DNA of 64,000 bases from Marisediminitalea aggregata (lineage in GTDB: Bacteria > Pseudomonadota > Gammaproteobacteria > Enterobacterales > Alteromonadaceae). The stretch covers positions 372,001 to 436,000 of the forward strand of contig NZ_FQWD01000003.1 of NCBI RefSeq assembly GCF_900129565.1. Reading direction: 5' to 3'. The translations under genes and the position numbers were made by a program. Of the stretch, positions 18,693 through 28,036 are shown one piece after another (position 1 is the stretch's first letter; every line of letters starts with the position of its first letter). The notes beneath the pieces are model-generated. The model did not search any database and had not been told where the DNA came from. It saw only the letters and a list, made by a program, of their open reading frames with translations.

Positions 18693-20282
18693 TTGATTAC
18701 CACTGCCAACATCACCATGCAATTTGGCTCAGCGCCATTATTTGAAAACATTTCAGCCAAATTTGGCAACGGCAATCGTTACGGCCTGATTGGCGCGAAC
18801 GGCTGTGGCAAGTCCACTTTTATGAAAATACTCAGCGGAAAACTTACTCCCAGTGCTGGCAATGTGTCTCTGGCGCCCGGCACGAAATTGGGGATCCTGA
18901 ATCAGGACCAGTTTGCATTCGAGGAGATGAGTGTGGTGGATGCGGTAATCATGGGAGACCGCGAGTTATGGGAAGTAAAACAACGCCGTGACGAAATTTA
19001 CGCCAAGTCGGATATGACAGAAGAAGAAGGCATGGAAGTGGCCGATCTGGAAGTCCAGTTTGCTGAAATGGACGGCTACACCGCAGAATCCCGCGCCGGC
19101 GATATTTTGATTGCAGCCGGTATCGAAGAAAGCTATCACTTTGGCCTGATGCGCGAAGTTGCGCCAGGTCGCAAGGTACGAGTGTTGTTGGCTCAAGCCC
19201 TGTTTGCTGACCCTGACGTATTGCTGTTAGACGAACCTACCAACAACCTCGATATCTATACGATTCACTGGTTAGCCGAAGAGCTTAACAAACGTAAATC
19301 CACCATGATCATTATTTCGCACGATCGTCACTTCCTGAACTCCGTGTGTACACACATGGCCGACATTGACTATGGCGAACTGCGAATTTACCCGGGTAAT
19401 TACGATGCCTTCACGGAAGCTGCCGCTCTGGTACAAGAACAGCTGCATCACGAAAATGCAAAAAAGAGCGCTGAAATAGAAGAACTACAAAGCTTTGTGG
19501 CCCGTTTTTCAGCGAACGCCTCTAAAGCCAAACAGGCCACATCGCGAGCCAAACGGCTGGAGAAAATCGAGCTGGCTGATATTAAAGCATCCAGCCGCCG
19601 CAAACCCTATATTCAGTTCAAGCAACACAAAAAGCTGCATCGTCTGGCCATAACACTGGAAGAACTGGGACACAGTTATACCGACACGCCACTATTCAGC
19701 GGCGCAAACCTGTTGTTGGAAGCGGGTTCGAAGCTCGCCATCATTGGTGAAAACGGTGCCGGTAAAACCACCTTTCTGAAGTGTCTGATCAATGACGAAA
19801 CAGCCAAAGAAGGCACGGTTAAATGGGCTGAAAACGCCGCTGTAGGCTATGTTCCCCAGGATAGTTCAAAAGATTTTGCCAACGATATGACCATGTTTGA
19901 GTGGATGTCCCAATGGCGTCAACCTAAGCATGACGATCTGCAGGTTAAAGCCATGTTAGGTCGATTATTGTTTGGTTCTGATGACTTCAATAAAAAAGTG
20001 AGCGTGTGCTCCGGTGGTGAGAAAAACCGCCTGTTGTTCGGCAAAATCATGTTGCAGGATATTAACGTACTGGTGATGGACGAACCTACAAACCACCTCG
20101 ATATGGAATCAATTGAAGCGCTTAACAATGCGTTGTTGGCATTCGAAGGCACCGTGATTTTTGTAAGCCATGACCGTGAATTTGTACGTTCACTGGCAAC
20201 ACAGATTATCGAAATCAAAAACCAGTCTCTGACACATTTTGACGGTACATACGACGAATTTCAGTCTCACTTAGGGAACTAA
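18693..20282 (+). CDS. ybiT: ABC-F ATPase YbiT
   Basis: A 529-residue soluble protein with two ABC domains and no membrane segment. Walker A motifs are GANGCGKS (34-41) and GENGAGKT; Walker B motifs are [11 protein letters not shown] and [11 protein letters not shown]. The first signature is degenerate ([11 protein letters not shown]), as in E. coli YbiT, and the second is CSGGEK. The linker between the domains is lysine/arginine-rich. ABC-F proteins act on the ribosomal E site to help translation. The start is TTG at 18693, with GGAAG seven bases upstream; the N-terminus then aligns with E. coli YbiT. An internal ATG at residue 9 would cut into the first strand. Confidence 0.93.
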   Translation: MITTANITMQFGSAPLFENISAKFGNGNRYGLIGANGCGKSTFMKILSGKLTPSAGNVSLAPGTKLGILNQDQFAFEEMSVVDAVIMGDRELWEVKQRRDEIYAKSDMTEEEGMEVADLEVQFAEMDGYTAESRAGDILIAAGIEESYHFGLMREVAPGRKVRVLLAQALFADPDVLLLDEPTNNLDIYTIHWLAEELNKRKSTMIIISHDRHFLNSVCTHMADIDYGELRIYPGNYDAFTEAAALVQEQLHHENAKKSAEIEELQSFVARFSANASKAKQATSRAKRLEKIELADIKASSRRKPYIQFKQHKKLHRLAITLEELGHSYTDTPLFSGANLLLEAGSKLAIIGENGAGKTTFLKCLINDETAKEGTVKWAENAAVGYVPQDSSKDFANDMTMFEWMSQWRQPKHDDLQVKAMLGRLLFGSDDFNKKVSVCSGGEKNRLLFGKIMLQDINVLVMDEPTNHLDMESIEALNNALLAFEGTVIFVSHDREFVRSLATQIIEIKNQSLTHFDGTYDEFQSHLGN

Positions 20283-20290
20283 CCTGCCTG

Positions 20291-20323
20291 TAAAGGGCTT
20301 AGCGATAATCGGTAAGCCCTTTA
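20291..20323 (+). terminator. Hairpin after ybiT
   Basis: An 11-bp perfect stem TAAAGGGCTTA/TAAGCCCTTTA (20291-20301, 20313-20323) begins nine bases after the stop codon. There is no T run after it, so it may be a weak terminator or a 3'-end stabilising hairpin. Confidence 0.5.
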
Positions 20324-20434
20324 TACAATCGCTACTATTCGCACTTTGCTTTTGCCTACGCTCTATATTCTCTCTGTCTAATGCCCTCAAATTAGGGGTA
20401 ACTCCCTATGGCGAATGGGCGAATTTCTACCAAA

Positions 20435-20500
20435 TTTAACATTAAATACGTTTAAATCTGCATAGTGCAAAATTTAGACTAAAGTTTAACATTAAGTATA
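20435..20500 (+). promoter_or_regulatory. Direct repeat upstream of the PAS-GGDEF gene
   Basis: TTTAACATTAA(A/G)TA occurs at 20435 and again at 20485, exactly 50 bp apart, within 100 bp of the start codon. The spacing is close to five helical turns. It may be a regulator site; no known motif is recognised. Confidence 0.35.
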
Positions 20501-20530
20501 TCCATATCCTTGTAGACAGGAGTTACCGCC

Positions 20531-21919
20531 GTGTTGGATATCGACAATTTAGACATCAAAAAAATACTCGAACATGCGCACATGGGTGTGGTAATCCATC
20601 GAGCAGACACCTCAATCGTATATGCAAACCCGGCTGCGCTTAAATTGTTACGCCTCAGTTACGAGCAGCTAATCGGCAGAGACGCCTACGATCCTCAATG
20701 GGCATTTGTCGATGAAAATGGCTTTCCCCTGGAGCTGAGTAACTACCCGGTAAATCGGGTGCTTAACAGCAACAAACGCCTGGAGAATGAAACCATAGGG
20801 CTTATCGACAGCACGAGTAAAGAGATATCCTGGTATATGGTGAACGCCTATATGGAAGGCCGGCTGGGTGCAGAAAACTGCTTTGTCGTCGTGACTTTTT
20901 CTGACATTACCGAACGCGTAAAACCGTTTTCAGCAGAAGATATTCTGGAAAACGCCCAGGATATGATTATTGTCACCGAAGCAGACAATGTTGAGTACCC
21001 AGAAGGGCCGAAGATTGTCTATGTAAACAAAGCCTTCGAAACCCTTACTGGCTATAGTAAAGAAGAGGTGATTGGAGAGTCACCCCGTATACTGCAAGGT
21101 TCATTAACCGACAAGGTCGCAAAAAACGAAATCTACGAAGCGCTGAAGAAAAAGCAGTCTATCAGCCAAACGCTGTTAAATTACGATAAATCCGGTCGTC
21201 CCTACTGGATAGACATGAATATCATTCCGCTCAAAAACAAGGCCGGACAGGTCACGCACTTTGCGGCAATCGAGCGGGATGTCTCACAAATAAAATTCCA
21301 ACAGGAGCAACTCGCAAATCGCAATAATGACTTAAAAGCACTTAAAGCCAGCCTGGAAAAACGGGTATCAGAACGCACGCTGTCATTGCAACAAGCCAAA
21401 AACCAACTGGAAAACATGGCCTACTTCGACCCCCTCACCCAGTTGCCAAACAGACGCTTTTTCAGTGTACATTTGAGTAAACAACTTGCCGCCGCGAAAC
21501 GACGTAACGAAATGATTGCCATGGGACTGATAGACATCGATAACTTCAAGCAGATCAATGACAACTACGGTCACAGCAAAGGTGACGAGGTATTGAAAGG
21601 CTTTGCGGAAATCATAAACGATGCATTCCGGCACGAAGATGCCATTTGCCGCTATGGTGGCGAGGAATTCACTTTTTCAATAATTATTAACCACATAGAA
21701 CAAGCTGAGCAAGCCTGTGAGCGCCTGATGCAAGCGATCAGGGCCACCCGTTATAATGTGGGTGACACCACGGTTAACGTCACTGCCAGCATTGGCGTCT
21801 GTGTTACACACTGTCAGGCCAACACCGATGAACACATCTTGTATCGCAGTGCTGATAACCTGATGTACAAAGCTAAACAACAAGGAAAAGACCGATATTA
21901 CATAGGCGATGTGGAATAA
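20531..21919 (+). CDS. PAS-PAS-GGDEF diguanylate cyclase
   Basis: A 462-residue soluble protein. PAS 1 spans about residues 10-130 and PAS 2 about 140-260. A coiled-coil helix covers about 260-300, and the GGDEF domain about 300-460 has the active-site GGEEF at 376-380. It should make cyclic di-GMP. PAS 2 resembles a LOV domain around GESPRILQG, but the flavin-bonding cysteine of LOV (NCRFLQ) is missing, so blue-light sensing by that chemistry is excluded. The start is GTG at 20531 with AGGAG nine bases upstream. No membrane segment or signal peptide is seen. An HDOD signalling protein follows after 230 bases. Confidence 0.9.
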   Translation: MLDIDNLDIKKILEHAHMGVVIHRADTSIVYANPAALKLLRLSYEQLIGRDAYDPQWAFVDENGFPLELSNYPVNRVLNSNKRLENETIGLIDSTSKEISWYMVNAYMEGRLGAENCFVVVTFSDITERVKPFSAEDILENAQDMIIVTEADNVEYPEGPKIVYVNKAFETLTGYSKEEVIGESPRILQGSLTDKVAKNEIYEALKKKQSISQTLLNYDKSGRPYWIDMNIIPLKNKAGQVTHFAAIERDVSQIKFQQEQLANRNNDLKALKASLEKRVSERTLSLQQAKNQLENMAYFDPLTQLPNRRFFSVHLSKQLAAAKRRNEMIAMGLIDIDNFKQINDNYGHSKGDEVLKGFAEIINDAFRHEDAICRYGGEEFTFSIIINHIEQAEQACERLMQAIRATRYNVGDTTVNVTASIGVCVTHCQANTDEHILYRSADNLMYKAKQQGKDRYYIGDVE

Positions 21920-22149
21920 AAGCTTTCCTGTTTCGCCCGGTTGTTCGGTTGGCAATTAGTCTAAATTTGCCCCCAGACAAATGAATTGAACTATAGTTAT
22001 AACAATCTGGTGAGTCGCTATGTTGAGTTAGAATCTAAATAAATTACGTTAATCGTTGCTGACTGTGCATTTATTGCGCATAGTAGTTCTGGCGCCCCAG
22101 TAAAAAGCGGATAGCAGGCAATAACATCAATAACAAAATGAAGTGAATT

Positions 22150-22992
22150 ATGAACGTAGCAGACATAGTGCAGCAGGCAGAGTCCGTATTCGTGCTACCT
22201 GACTCAGTGACTCAGTTAAAAGCGTGTATCGATGACCCCACATCCAGTGTTGACGATGCTGCTGACATTATTGCGTTCGACCCATCTCTTACATCCCAGC
22301 TGCTTAAAATTGCCAACAGTGCTATTTACCAGTTCCCGCACACAATCGATACCATTACCAAAGCCATCCAGGTTATTGGAACAAAAGCCACATATGACAT
22401 GGTGTTGTCTTATGGGGTTTCTCATACTTTTAAAGAAATTGATACCTCAGTAATCGACATGGATCGCTTCTGGGAGCAGTGTGTAAGCTGTGCATTGTTA
22501 AGCAAACATCTCGCAGAATTGAAACGTATTCGCGGTTCAGAAAAATTGTTTGTAGCCGGCCTGCTTCACAACGTTGGCGAATTGGTTATGGTCAGGCTCT
22601 ATCCGGAAAAGGCCAAACAATGCGCCATGTTAACCCAGCGTGATACACCGGCAGCGCTGCAGCGTAAACTCTTGGGTTTCACCTATGCGACCTTATCTGC
22701 TGCATTAATTCAGCACTGGGGATTACCAGAGAGTATTTCCACGCCCATCTCGCATATTCATGATGAGGCAGCCAATCAGGACGTATCGTGCCAGATCATC
22801 AAGCTAAGTTATGCAATGTCACTCGACAATGTGAACGCCGATATTTACGCAGAGCAATCACATGTTTCGAGTGAGCTGGTCGCAAAATTAGGCCTTAACG
22901 AAGACGACATGGCAGCTGCGCTGGAAGAGACCAATTTCCAGGTACTCAGTGTGATTCAGTTATTCAACCCGACCGCTTTCACCATTTATTAG
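22150..22992 (+). CDS. HDOD-domain signalling protein
   Basis: A 280-residue protein made of one HDOD domain (about residues 15-210; LPDSVTQLKACIDDP, then DPSLTSQLLKIANSA). HDOD is a non-catalytic relative of HD phosphohydrolases, often linked to c-di-GMP signalling, chemotaxis and biofilm control. It lies between two GGDEF proteins. The downstream lipoprotein gene starts four bases after its stop codon, so the two are probably cotranscribed. Confidence 0.88.
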   Translation: MNVADIVQQAESVFVLPDSVTQLKACIDDPTSSVDDAADIIAFDPSLTSQLLKIANSAIYQFPHTIDTITKAIQVIGTKATYDMVLSYGVSHTFKEIDTSVIDMDRFWEQCVSCALLSKHLAELKRIRGSEKLFVAGLLHNVGELVMVRLYPEKAKQCAMLTQRDTPAALQRKLLGFTYATLSAALIQHWGLPESISTPISHIHDEAANQDVSCQIIKLSYAMSLDNVNADIYAEQSHVSSELVAKLGLNEDDMAAALEETNFQVLSVIQLFNPTAFTIY

Positions 22993-22996
22993 TTTA

Positions 22997-23620
22997 ATGT
23001 CTCATCACTCGTTGAACACGCTGACATACACTGCCCTATTGGTTGTGGTTATCAGCCTGCTAAGTAGTTGTGCAATTACCGTTGACAGCAACCATGTTGG
23101 CAGGGACTTTATTAGACTGGACACCTCCAGAATCCAGTTTGGTGTAACCACAAAAAATGACATTACAGCACTGATGGGTACGCCAAGTTATACCCTCGAA
23201 TTGAAATCAATGGGCCGTCATAGTCTGGTTTACCGCTATTTCAGTCGCATGGCCGAAGCGGTTGCACCCGACCAGGTAGCCAGTCGGCTACAGACGTTTC
23301 ACTTTGATTTGAATGAAAGACTCACAGGAGTGGACTACGTTAGCTCCTTTCGTGACGATTCCACCTATTTTGATATAGAGAAGGCCAGTCGCATAAAACA
23401 GGGCGACCCCAGACAGCGAGTGATTGAGTTACTCGGGCCGCCTTCTGGCGTTAACCCTATTCCCCCACCAGAGAGCGAACTTGGCGAAGTGATTTCCTAC
23501 AGTTATCCCGTTACAAAATACCTCGACAAGACCTATCATTTACTGACGTACAACGTATTAATTCAATTTGATAAACAAGGAAACGTAGCAACTGTGGATG
23601 TGATGGAACCCGCAATCTAG
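22997..23620 (+). CDS. Lipoprotein with two BamE/SmpA-like repeats
   Basis: A 207-residue protein with a hydrophobic N-terminus ending in the lipobox LLSSC (cysteine near residue 25). Two copies of the small BamE-like start motif are visible: IQFGVTTKNDITALMGTPSYT and IKQGDPRQRVIELLGPPSG. It is longer than BamE itself, and no bam gene is adjacent, so it is a relative with an unknown envelope role. It is coupled to the HDOD gene by a four-base gap. Confidence 0.75.
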   Translation: MSHHSLNTLTYTALLVVVISLLSSCAITVDSNHVGRDFIRLDTSRIQFGVTTKNDITALMGTPSYTLELKSMGRHSLVYRYFSRMAEAVAPDQVASRLQTFHFDLNERLTGVDYVSSFRDDSTYFDIEKASRIKQGDPRQRVIELLGPPSGVNPIPPPESELGEVISYSYPVTKYLDKTYHLLTYNVLIQFDKQGNVATVDVMEPAI

Positions 23621-23733
23621 ACGGTTACCCTACCCTTGCTCCACTTATAACGTCACAATCGTCGCCTCACTCGCTTACCCTTTCCTTCGTGACACACTAC
23701 AATCCACTGCTGCAACGAGCCGCCCGATAGTGA

Positions 23734-26700
23734 ATGAATAATACCTTTTCTCATTTGCAATTGGCACTACAACACGATGCGCGTATACTGCAAAGCTGCG
23801 CTGTCTCTGCTTATGCCGCCTTTTTTGTTGTATGGTGCAATAGTTTGGTTACAAGTTTTCGCTTTCTGCCGCGTGTTTTTTCAATATTACTGCTGATATT
23901 TTGCAGTGCACTGGTGCACGCGCAGGAAAATACATGGGACCGGTTATCACAACCCATTTTCTACGCTCCATTGAGCTCATCGTCTGTAATTGAAGGGCCT
24001 GTCGATTCAATTATTGAAGACGAACATGGCCTGATGTGGCTCTCTGCTGCAAACGGCTTATGGCGGTGGGACTCGCACTTTCTAACCCAGGTTCAGTTTA
24101 CCTCATTAAGTGATTTTGCCTTATTCCCGCAAATACAGAGTACCTTCAAAGACCAACACCAGCGCATCTGGGTGGGCACCAACCAGGGTTTATATCAATT
24201 AGATTCGTTGCGTAATCAACTCAGCGCTATTGCTGAAGAACAACTCTCGGCAATCTCGATTCAGAATATCGCTTCGGCACAAACACAAGATGGAGACTTT
24301 CTGGTACTCGCCGGCGACCGTACTTTATTTCAGTTTCAGGTTTCCAGCGGACGCCTCAGCGCCATATCACTGCCCGGCTCTGTGCGTGTTTATGCCGTTC
24401 ATATCGACCCGTCTGACACCCTTTGGGTGGGCACCGACAAAGGCTTGTTTTATGCCCAGCATGAACAAGGCGCTACAGGCAAACAACGTAAGCTGGGTGA
24501 ACTACAAGCGGTCAAATCATTTCCCGACAATGTTCGCATAAGCGCCATTGACACTACTCAAGCTGGTAAACTGGTCATTGGCACTGCGCAACATGGCTTG
24601 TTCGTTAAGCAAACCAGCGGACAGTTTAGTCATATTGCCCTGCAAGGCGCTGCCCAATCAGCCTGGATTTACAATCTGGTTGAGCAACGAGACAACGTGT
24701 TGCTATTGGGCACCTTTGGCCATGGACTGGTTGAAGTTGACCTGGCCAACCTGACACAACGCCATGTGCCCTTTAATCGACTTCACCCCTCCGGATTAAG
24801 CGACAATAATATTTGGAGTCTGTATCGTGATTCACGAGGACTAATCTGGATTGGTGCCGGTGAGTCACTGAATATTTACGATGCCAGAAACACTGCAGTA
24901 AAACACATTATTGGCGGATTAGCGGAGCCTCACGGCTTACCTGCCCCCAAAACACACGCTGTCGTAGCCTTGGAAGACTCTCTGGTGGTCGCCAACGGTT
25001 CGCTTGGCTTATTTGAACTCTCTCCCACTCACGGTGTTACTCAGTCATGGTGGCAAGCAGCCAAAGACCCGGTAGAAACCTTGTATGTAACGCCAGCTCA
25101 AACCCTTTACGCGTCGTCCAACTTTGCGACAGTTTCACTGCCCTTACCAGACCGTAAAGCCATACCGGTTTCCGTGGGGGAGCGTCCCGCTTCTGTGTTC
25201 TCGGGCGCCTTTGCAGATACCGGTAAACTGTTCTGGGTAGGTGGACCCGACGGATTGTGGATGCAATCTAAATCTAACCCCGATTTAGCGAATCAAATAT
25301 TAACCAATACGACTCACGACCGGCGGGTATCCGCGTTATTGTCTACTCCCGAAGCTCTGTGGGTGGGGACATGGCGTGGCCTGTACAAAGTAACACTCAC
25401 TGACGATGGTGAGGATGTCAGCCAGATTGATACCATTGCCCACGCAGCGCTCCAACAACAGTTTGTGTCTGACATTTACGCCGACTCCCATGGCAAAATT
25501 TGGGTAGCGACCAGTGGCGGAGGCGTATTTGTTGGCACATCATCACAGTCTTCCTGGCAGCAACTTACACACGAAAACGGCTTACCAGGAAATTCAATCG
25601 CGGCTATTGCTGGCGAAAGCGAGGGTGAGATTTGGGTAGGCACATCGCGCGGTATCGCGGCCATTTCTACACAAGACTACCAGGTCAGAAAGGTTGTCAC
25701 CGGCCGTCAGGCAATCAACAGCCCCTATGCCCGTGGCGCTGCAACTTTAACCGTCGATGGCAATGCCGTTTTCGGCGGGAAAAACGGCTTAACAATTGTC
25801 ACCCCGTCACAATTGGCGGTCTCTGATGAACAACTTGCGTTGGTATTTACTAATGTCAGTGTGCTCACCGAAAAAGGTGAATTACACCCCATTCAACTTG
25901 CCGACACTCGGCACCAGTTCGCGCCCTTGCCCCAACGATTGTCATTTGAGTTTGCGGCGCTGGATTACCTGTCTCCGGAGCATATCCGATATCGTTACCG
26001 CGTACCGGGCCTGAATGAAAGCTGGACGGAACTCGACGCGGATCACAGGAATATCACCCTGACGAGCCCGTCACCGGGTGACTATGCATTGCATATAGAA
26101 TATTCCTACGACGGCAAGCATTGGCAAAGTAATACGCTGAATCTGCGCTTTACGGTTCTCCCGGCCTGGTATCAAAGCAATGCTGCCCGTATTACCGGCA
26201 TAGTGATGCTGGTCATTGCGATTTACGTACTCCACCAGCTGGGACTGCGCCATTATCGGTATCGTCAGCGCATACTGGAGCAAAGAGTGGCAGCCCGCAC
26301 CGCGGAACTGGTAACAGCAAACCAGAAACTCAGCGAACAGGCTACCGCGCTGGAAAAAGCCAGCTTAACCGACTCGCTAACCGGGCTGAACAATCGCCGC
26401 TTCCTCACGCAGAATATCCAACGTGATCTCAAGCGTGTGCAGCGCTATTACATCGACTGTGAAAATCAGGGAATCCAGCCTACTTTTGAGTCGGATGTGC
26501 TGTTTTTAGTTATCGACCTTGATCACTTTAAACGCATTAACGATACCCATGGCCACCAGGCCGGGGACACTGTGTTGGTTGAAACGCGCTATCGTCTTAG
26601 TCGTATTTTTCGGGATACCGATTACCTGATCCGCTGGGGCGGTGAAGAATTTCTGGCGGTGGTGCACAACACGTCCCGCCGTGAAGCCCACATACTGGCT

Positions 26701-27003
26701 GAACGCGTCGTTACTGAAATTAATGGCTGTGCGTTTAAAATAAACGACCACGTGAGTCTAAGCGTAAGTTGCTCGGTGGGCTTCGCGCCCTACCCTTTGC
26801 AACAACAGCACTACAACTTCTTTGACTGGCATACCACGGTAGCGATTGCAGATGCCGCGCTATACGAGTCAAAAAGCCGCAGCCGGGATACCTGGACTGG
26901 TATTCCATCGATTAAAGAAAATGCGTCAGAAGAGACGCTCACGCTTATTCAGCAACAACCGTCTCGCGTATTTGATGTAGCAGAAACCATAATACGGCCA
27001 TAA
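23734..27003 (+). CDS. Reg_prop/Y_Y_Y sensor diguanylate cyclase
   Basis: A protein of up to 1089 residues. A hydrophobic export segment (about 48-64, ending VHAQE) is followed by a periplasmic sensor made of two seven-bladed propellers' worth of Reg_prop repeats (for example IWVGTNQGLYQLD, IWIGAGESLNIYD, IWVATSGGGVFVG). A Y_Y_Y domain lies at about 735-800, one membrane helix at about 820-838 and a coiled coil after it. The GGDEF domain has GGEEF at 969-973. Family knowledge makes it a membrane receptor that turns an external, often carbohydrate, signal into c-di-GMP. The first 37 residues are unusual before a signal peptide; TTG at 23845 would give a normal one (VTSFRFLPRVFSILLL...). The ATG at 23734 is kept here without strong evidence. 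Confidence 0.88.
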   Translation: MNNTFSHLQLALQHDARILQSCAVSAYAAFFVVWCNSLVTSFRFLPRVFSILLLIFCSALVHAQENTWDRLSQPIFYAPLSSSSVIEGPVDSIIEDEHGLMWLSAANGLWRWDSHFLTQVQFTSLSDFALFPQIQSTFKDQHQRIWVGTNQGLYQLDSLRNQLSAIAEEQLSAISIQNIASAQTQDGDFLVLAGDRTLFQFQVSSGRLSAISLPGSVRVYAVHIDPSDTLWVGTDKGLFYAQHEQGATGKQRKLGELQAVKSFPDNVRISAIDTTQAGKLVIGTAQHGLFVKQTSGQFSHIALQGAAQSAWIYNLVEQRDNVLLLGTFGHGLVEVDLANLTQRHVPFNRLHPSGLSDNNIWSLYRDSRGLIWIGAGESLNIYDARNTAVKHIIGGLAEPHGLPAPKTHAVVALEDSLVVANGSLGLFELSPTHGVTQSWWQAAKDPVETLYVTPAQTLYASSNFATVSLPLPDRKAIPVSVGERPASVFSGAFADTGKLFWVGGPDGLWMQSKSNPDLANQILTNTTHDRRVSALLSTPEALWVGTWRGLYKVTLTDDGEDVSQIDTIAHAALQQQFVSDIYADSHGKIWVATSGGGVFVGTSSQSSWQQLTHENGLPGNSIAAIAGESEGEIWVGTSRGIAAISTQDYQVRKVVTGRQAINSPYARGAATLTVDGNAVFGGKNGLTIVTPSQLAVSDEQLALVFTNVSVLTEKGELHPIQLADTRHQFAPLPQRLSFEFAALDYLSPEHIRYRYRVPGLNESWTELDADHRNITLTSPSPGDYALHIEYSYDGKHWQSNTLNLRFTVLPAWYQSNAARITGIVMLVIAIYVLHQLGLRHYRYRQRILEQRVAARTAELVTANQKLSEQATALEKASLTDSLTGLNNRRFLTQNIQRDLKRVQRYYIDCENQGIQPTFESDVLFLVIDLDHFKRINDTHGHQAGDTVLVETRYRLSRIFRDTDYLIRWGGEEFLAVVHNTSRREAHILAERVVTEINGCAFKINDHVSLSVSCSVGFAPYPLQQQHYNFFDWHTTVAIADAALYESKSRSRDTWTGIPSIKENASEETLTLIQQQPSRVFDVAETIIRP

Positions 27004-27093
27004 CGCGCTATTGCCCGACTACAAACCCGCGACTGTTACGGTGTATAATTCAGTACTATAAGCGCGTCCCGAAACAACAACGATTCAATAACC

Positions 27094-27612
27094 ATGTCAA
27101 AACCGCTCACTTACTTGTCGCACTACCCTCAACATTTGCAGGATCAAATCCAGCAGATGCAGGCGCAAAATCAATTGGGCAACTGGCTGCGTTCACGCTA
27201 TCCCAATGTGCATAGCATAAACAACGACAAAGACTTGCGTGACTATGCCATGGACATTAAAAATCACTATATGAAGAAAACCCAGCCATTGAGTAAAGTG
27301 GTCTACGACAACAAAATTCATATTGTTAACCATGCGTTGGGTCTTCACTCTTATGTGTCGCGGGTTCAGGGCGGCAAGCTAAAGAGTAAGAACGAGTTGC
27401 GGGTAAGCGACTTGTTCAAACACACACCAGAGCCATTTTTAAACATGATCGTGGTGCATGAGCTCGCCCATTTAAAAGAAAAAGACCACAATAAGGCATT
27501 TTATAAGCTGTGCAACCACATGCTGCCCGATTACCACCAGCTTGAGTTTGAAGTGCGTGTTTACCTGACTGAGCTGGAACATACCGGCTATGTGTTCACG
27601 CAGCCTTCCTGA
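27094..27612 (+). CDS. YgjP-like zinc metallopeptidase-fold protein
   Basis: A 172-residue protein with the zinc motif HELAH followed by LKEKDHNKAFYKLC, the pattern of the YgjP/DUF45 group related to M48 and WLM peptidases. The N-terminal part contains a charged region and VVYDNKIHIVNHAL. Cytoplasmic, with no signal peptide. The substrate is unknown. The yacL-like gene follows after 12 bases, probably in the same transcript. A TATAAT lies at 27044-27049 upstream. Confidence 0.85.
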   Translation: MSKPLTYLSHYPQHLQDQIQQMQAQNQLGNWLRSRYPNVHSINNDKDLRDYAMDIKNHYMKKTQPLSKVVYDNKIHIVNHALGLHSYVSRVQGGKLKSKNELRVSDLFKHTPEPFLNMIVVHELAHLKEKDHNKAFYKLCNHMLPDYHQLEFEVRVYLTELEHTGYVFTQPS

Positions 27613-27624
27613 CAGGACACCCCC

Positions 27625-27975
27625 ATGGATTTTGAATTTGTTACCGATGTAACAGGCCAACCTCTGGCTAAGTGCGATATTGAAAGCGAAGCCTTTGGTG
27701 ATTGGCTAAGCCATGACATTGGCACTGACCGGGCCGCGATCACCGCGTTGATAAATACGCTTCAACAAGTACTCGACAGACAACGCGCTGACTACCAGTA
27801 CAACGGTAAGATTTATCATTTGATCATTGCCGATGACGAGGTCGAAATATTTCACAATAACAACGAGCTCGCACACAGCGAATTTGAAGACGAAGACCTC
27901 GACGGCCCGGTAGCCGGCTGTGGCCTGGTTGAATGCAAACATCTGCTGGAAAATTGGCTGGCATTCATTGGTTAA
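27625..27975 (+). CDS. yacL: YacL-family (UPF0231) protein
   Basis: A 116-residue acidic protein with the typical start MDFEFVTDVTGQP, matching E. coli YacL (MDYEFLRDITG), and the later stretch HLIIADDEVEIFHNNNEL. Function is not established for this family. It follows the YgjP-like gene by 12 bases and precedes ylqF by 61 bases. Confidence 0.85.
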   Translation: MDFEFVTDVTGQPLAKCDIESEAFGDWLSHDIGTDRAAITALINTLQQVLDRQRADYQYNGKIYHLIIADDEVEIFHNNNELAHSEFEDEDLDGPVAGCGLVECKHLLENWLAFIG

Positions 27976-28036
27976 TCAGAAATTCACACACAAATAAAGT
28001 ACACTAGCGGCAATTCGACGCCAAAGGACAACAAAA

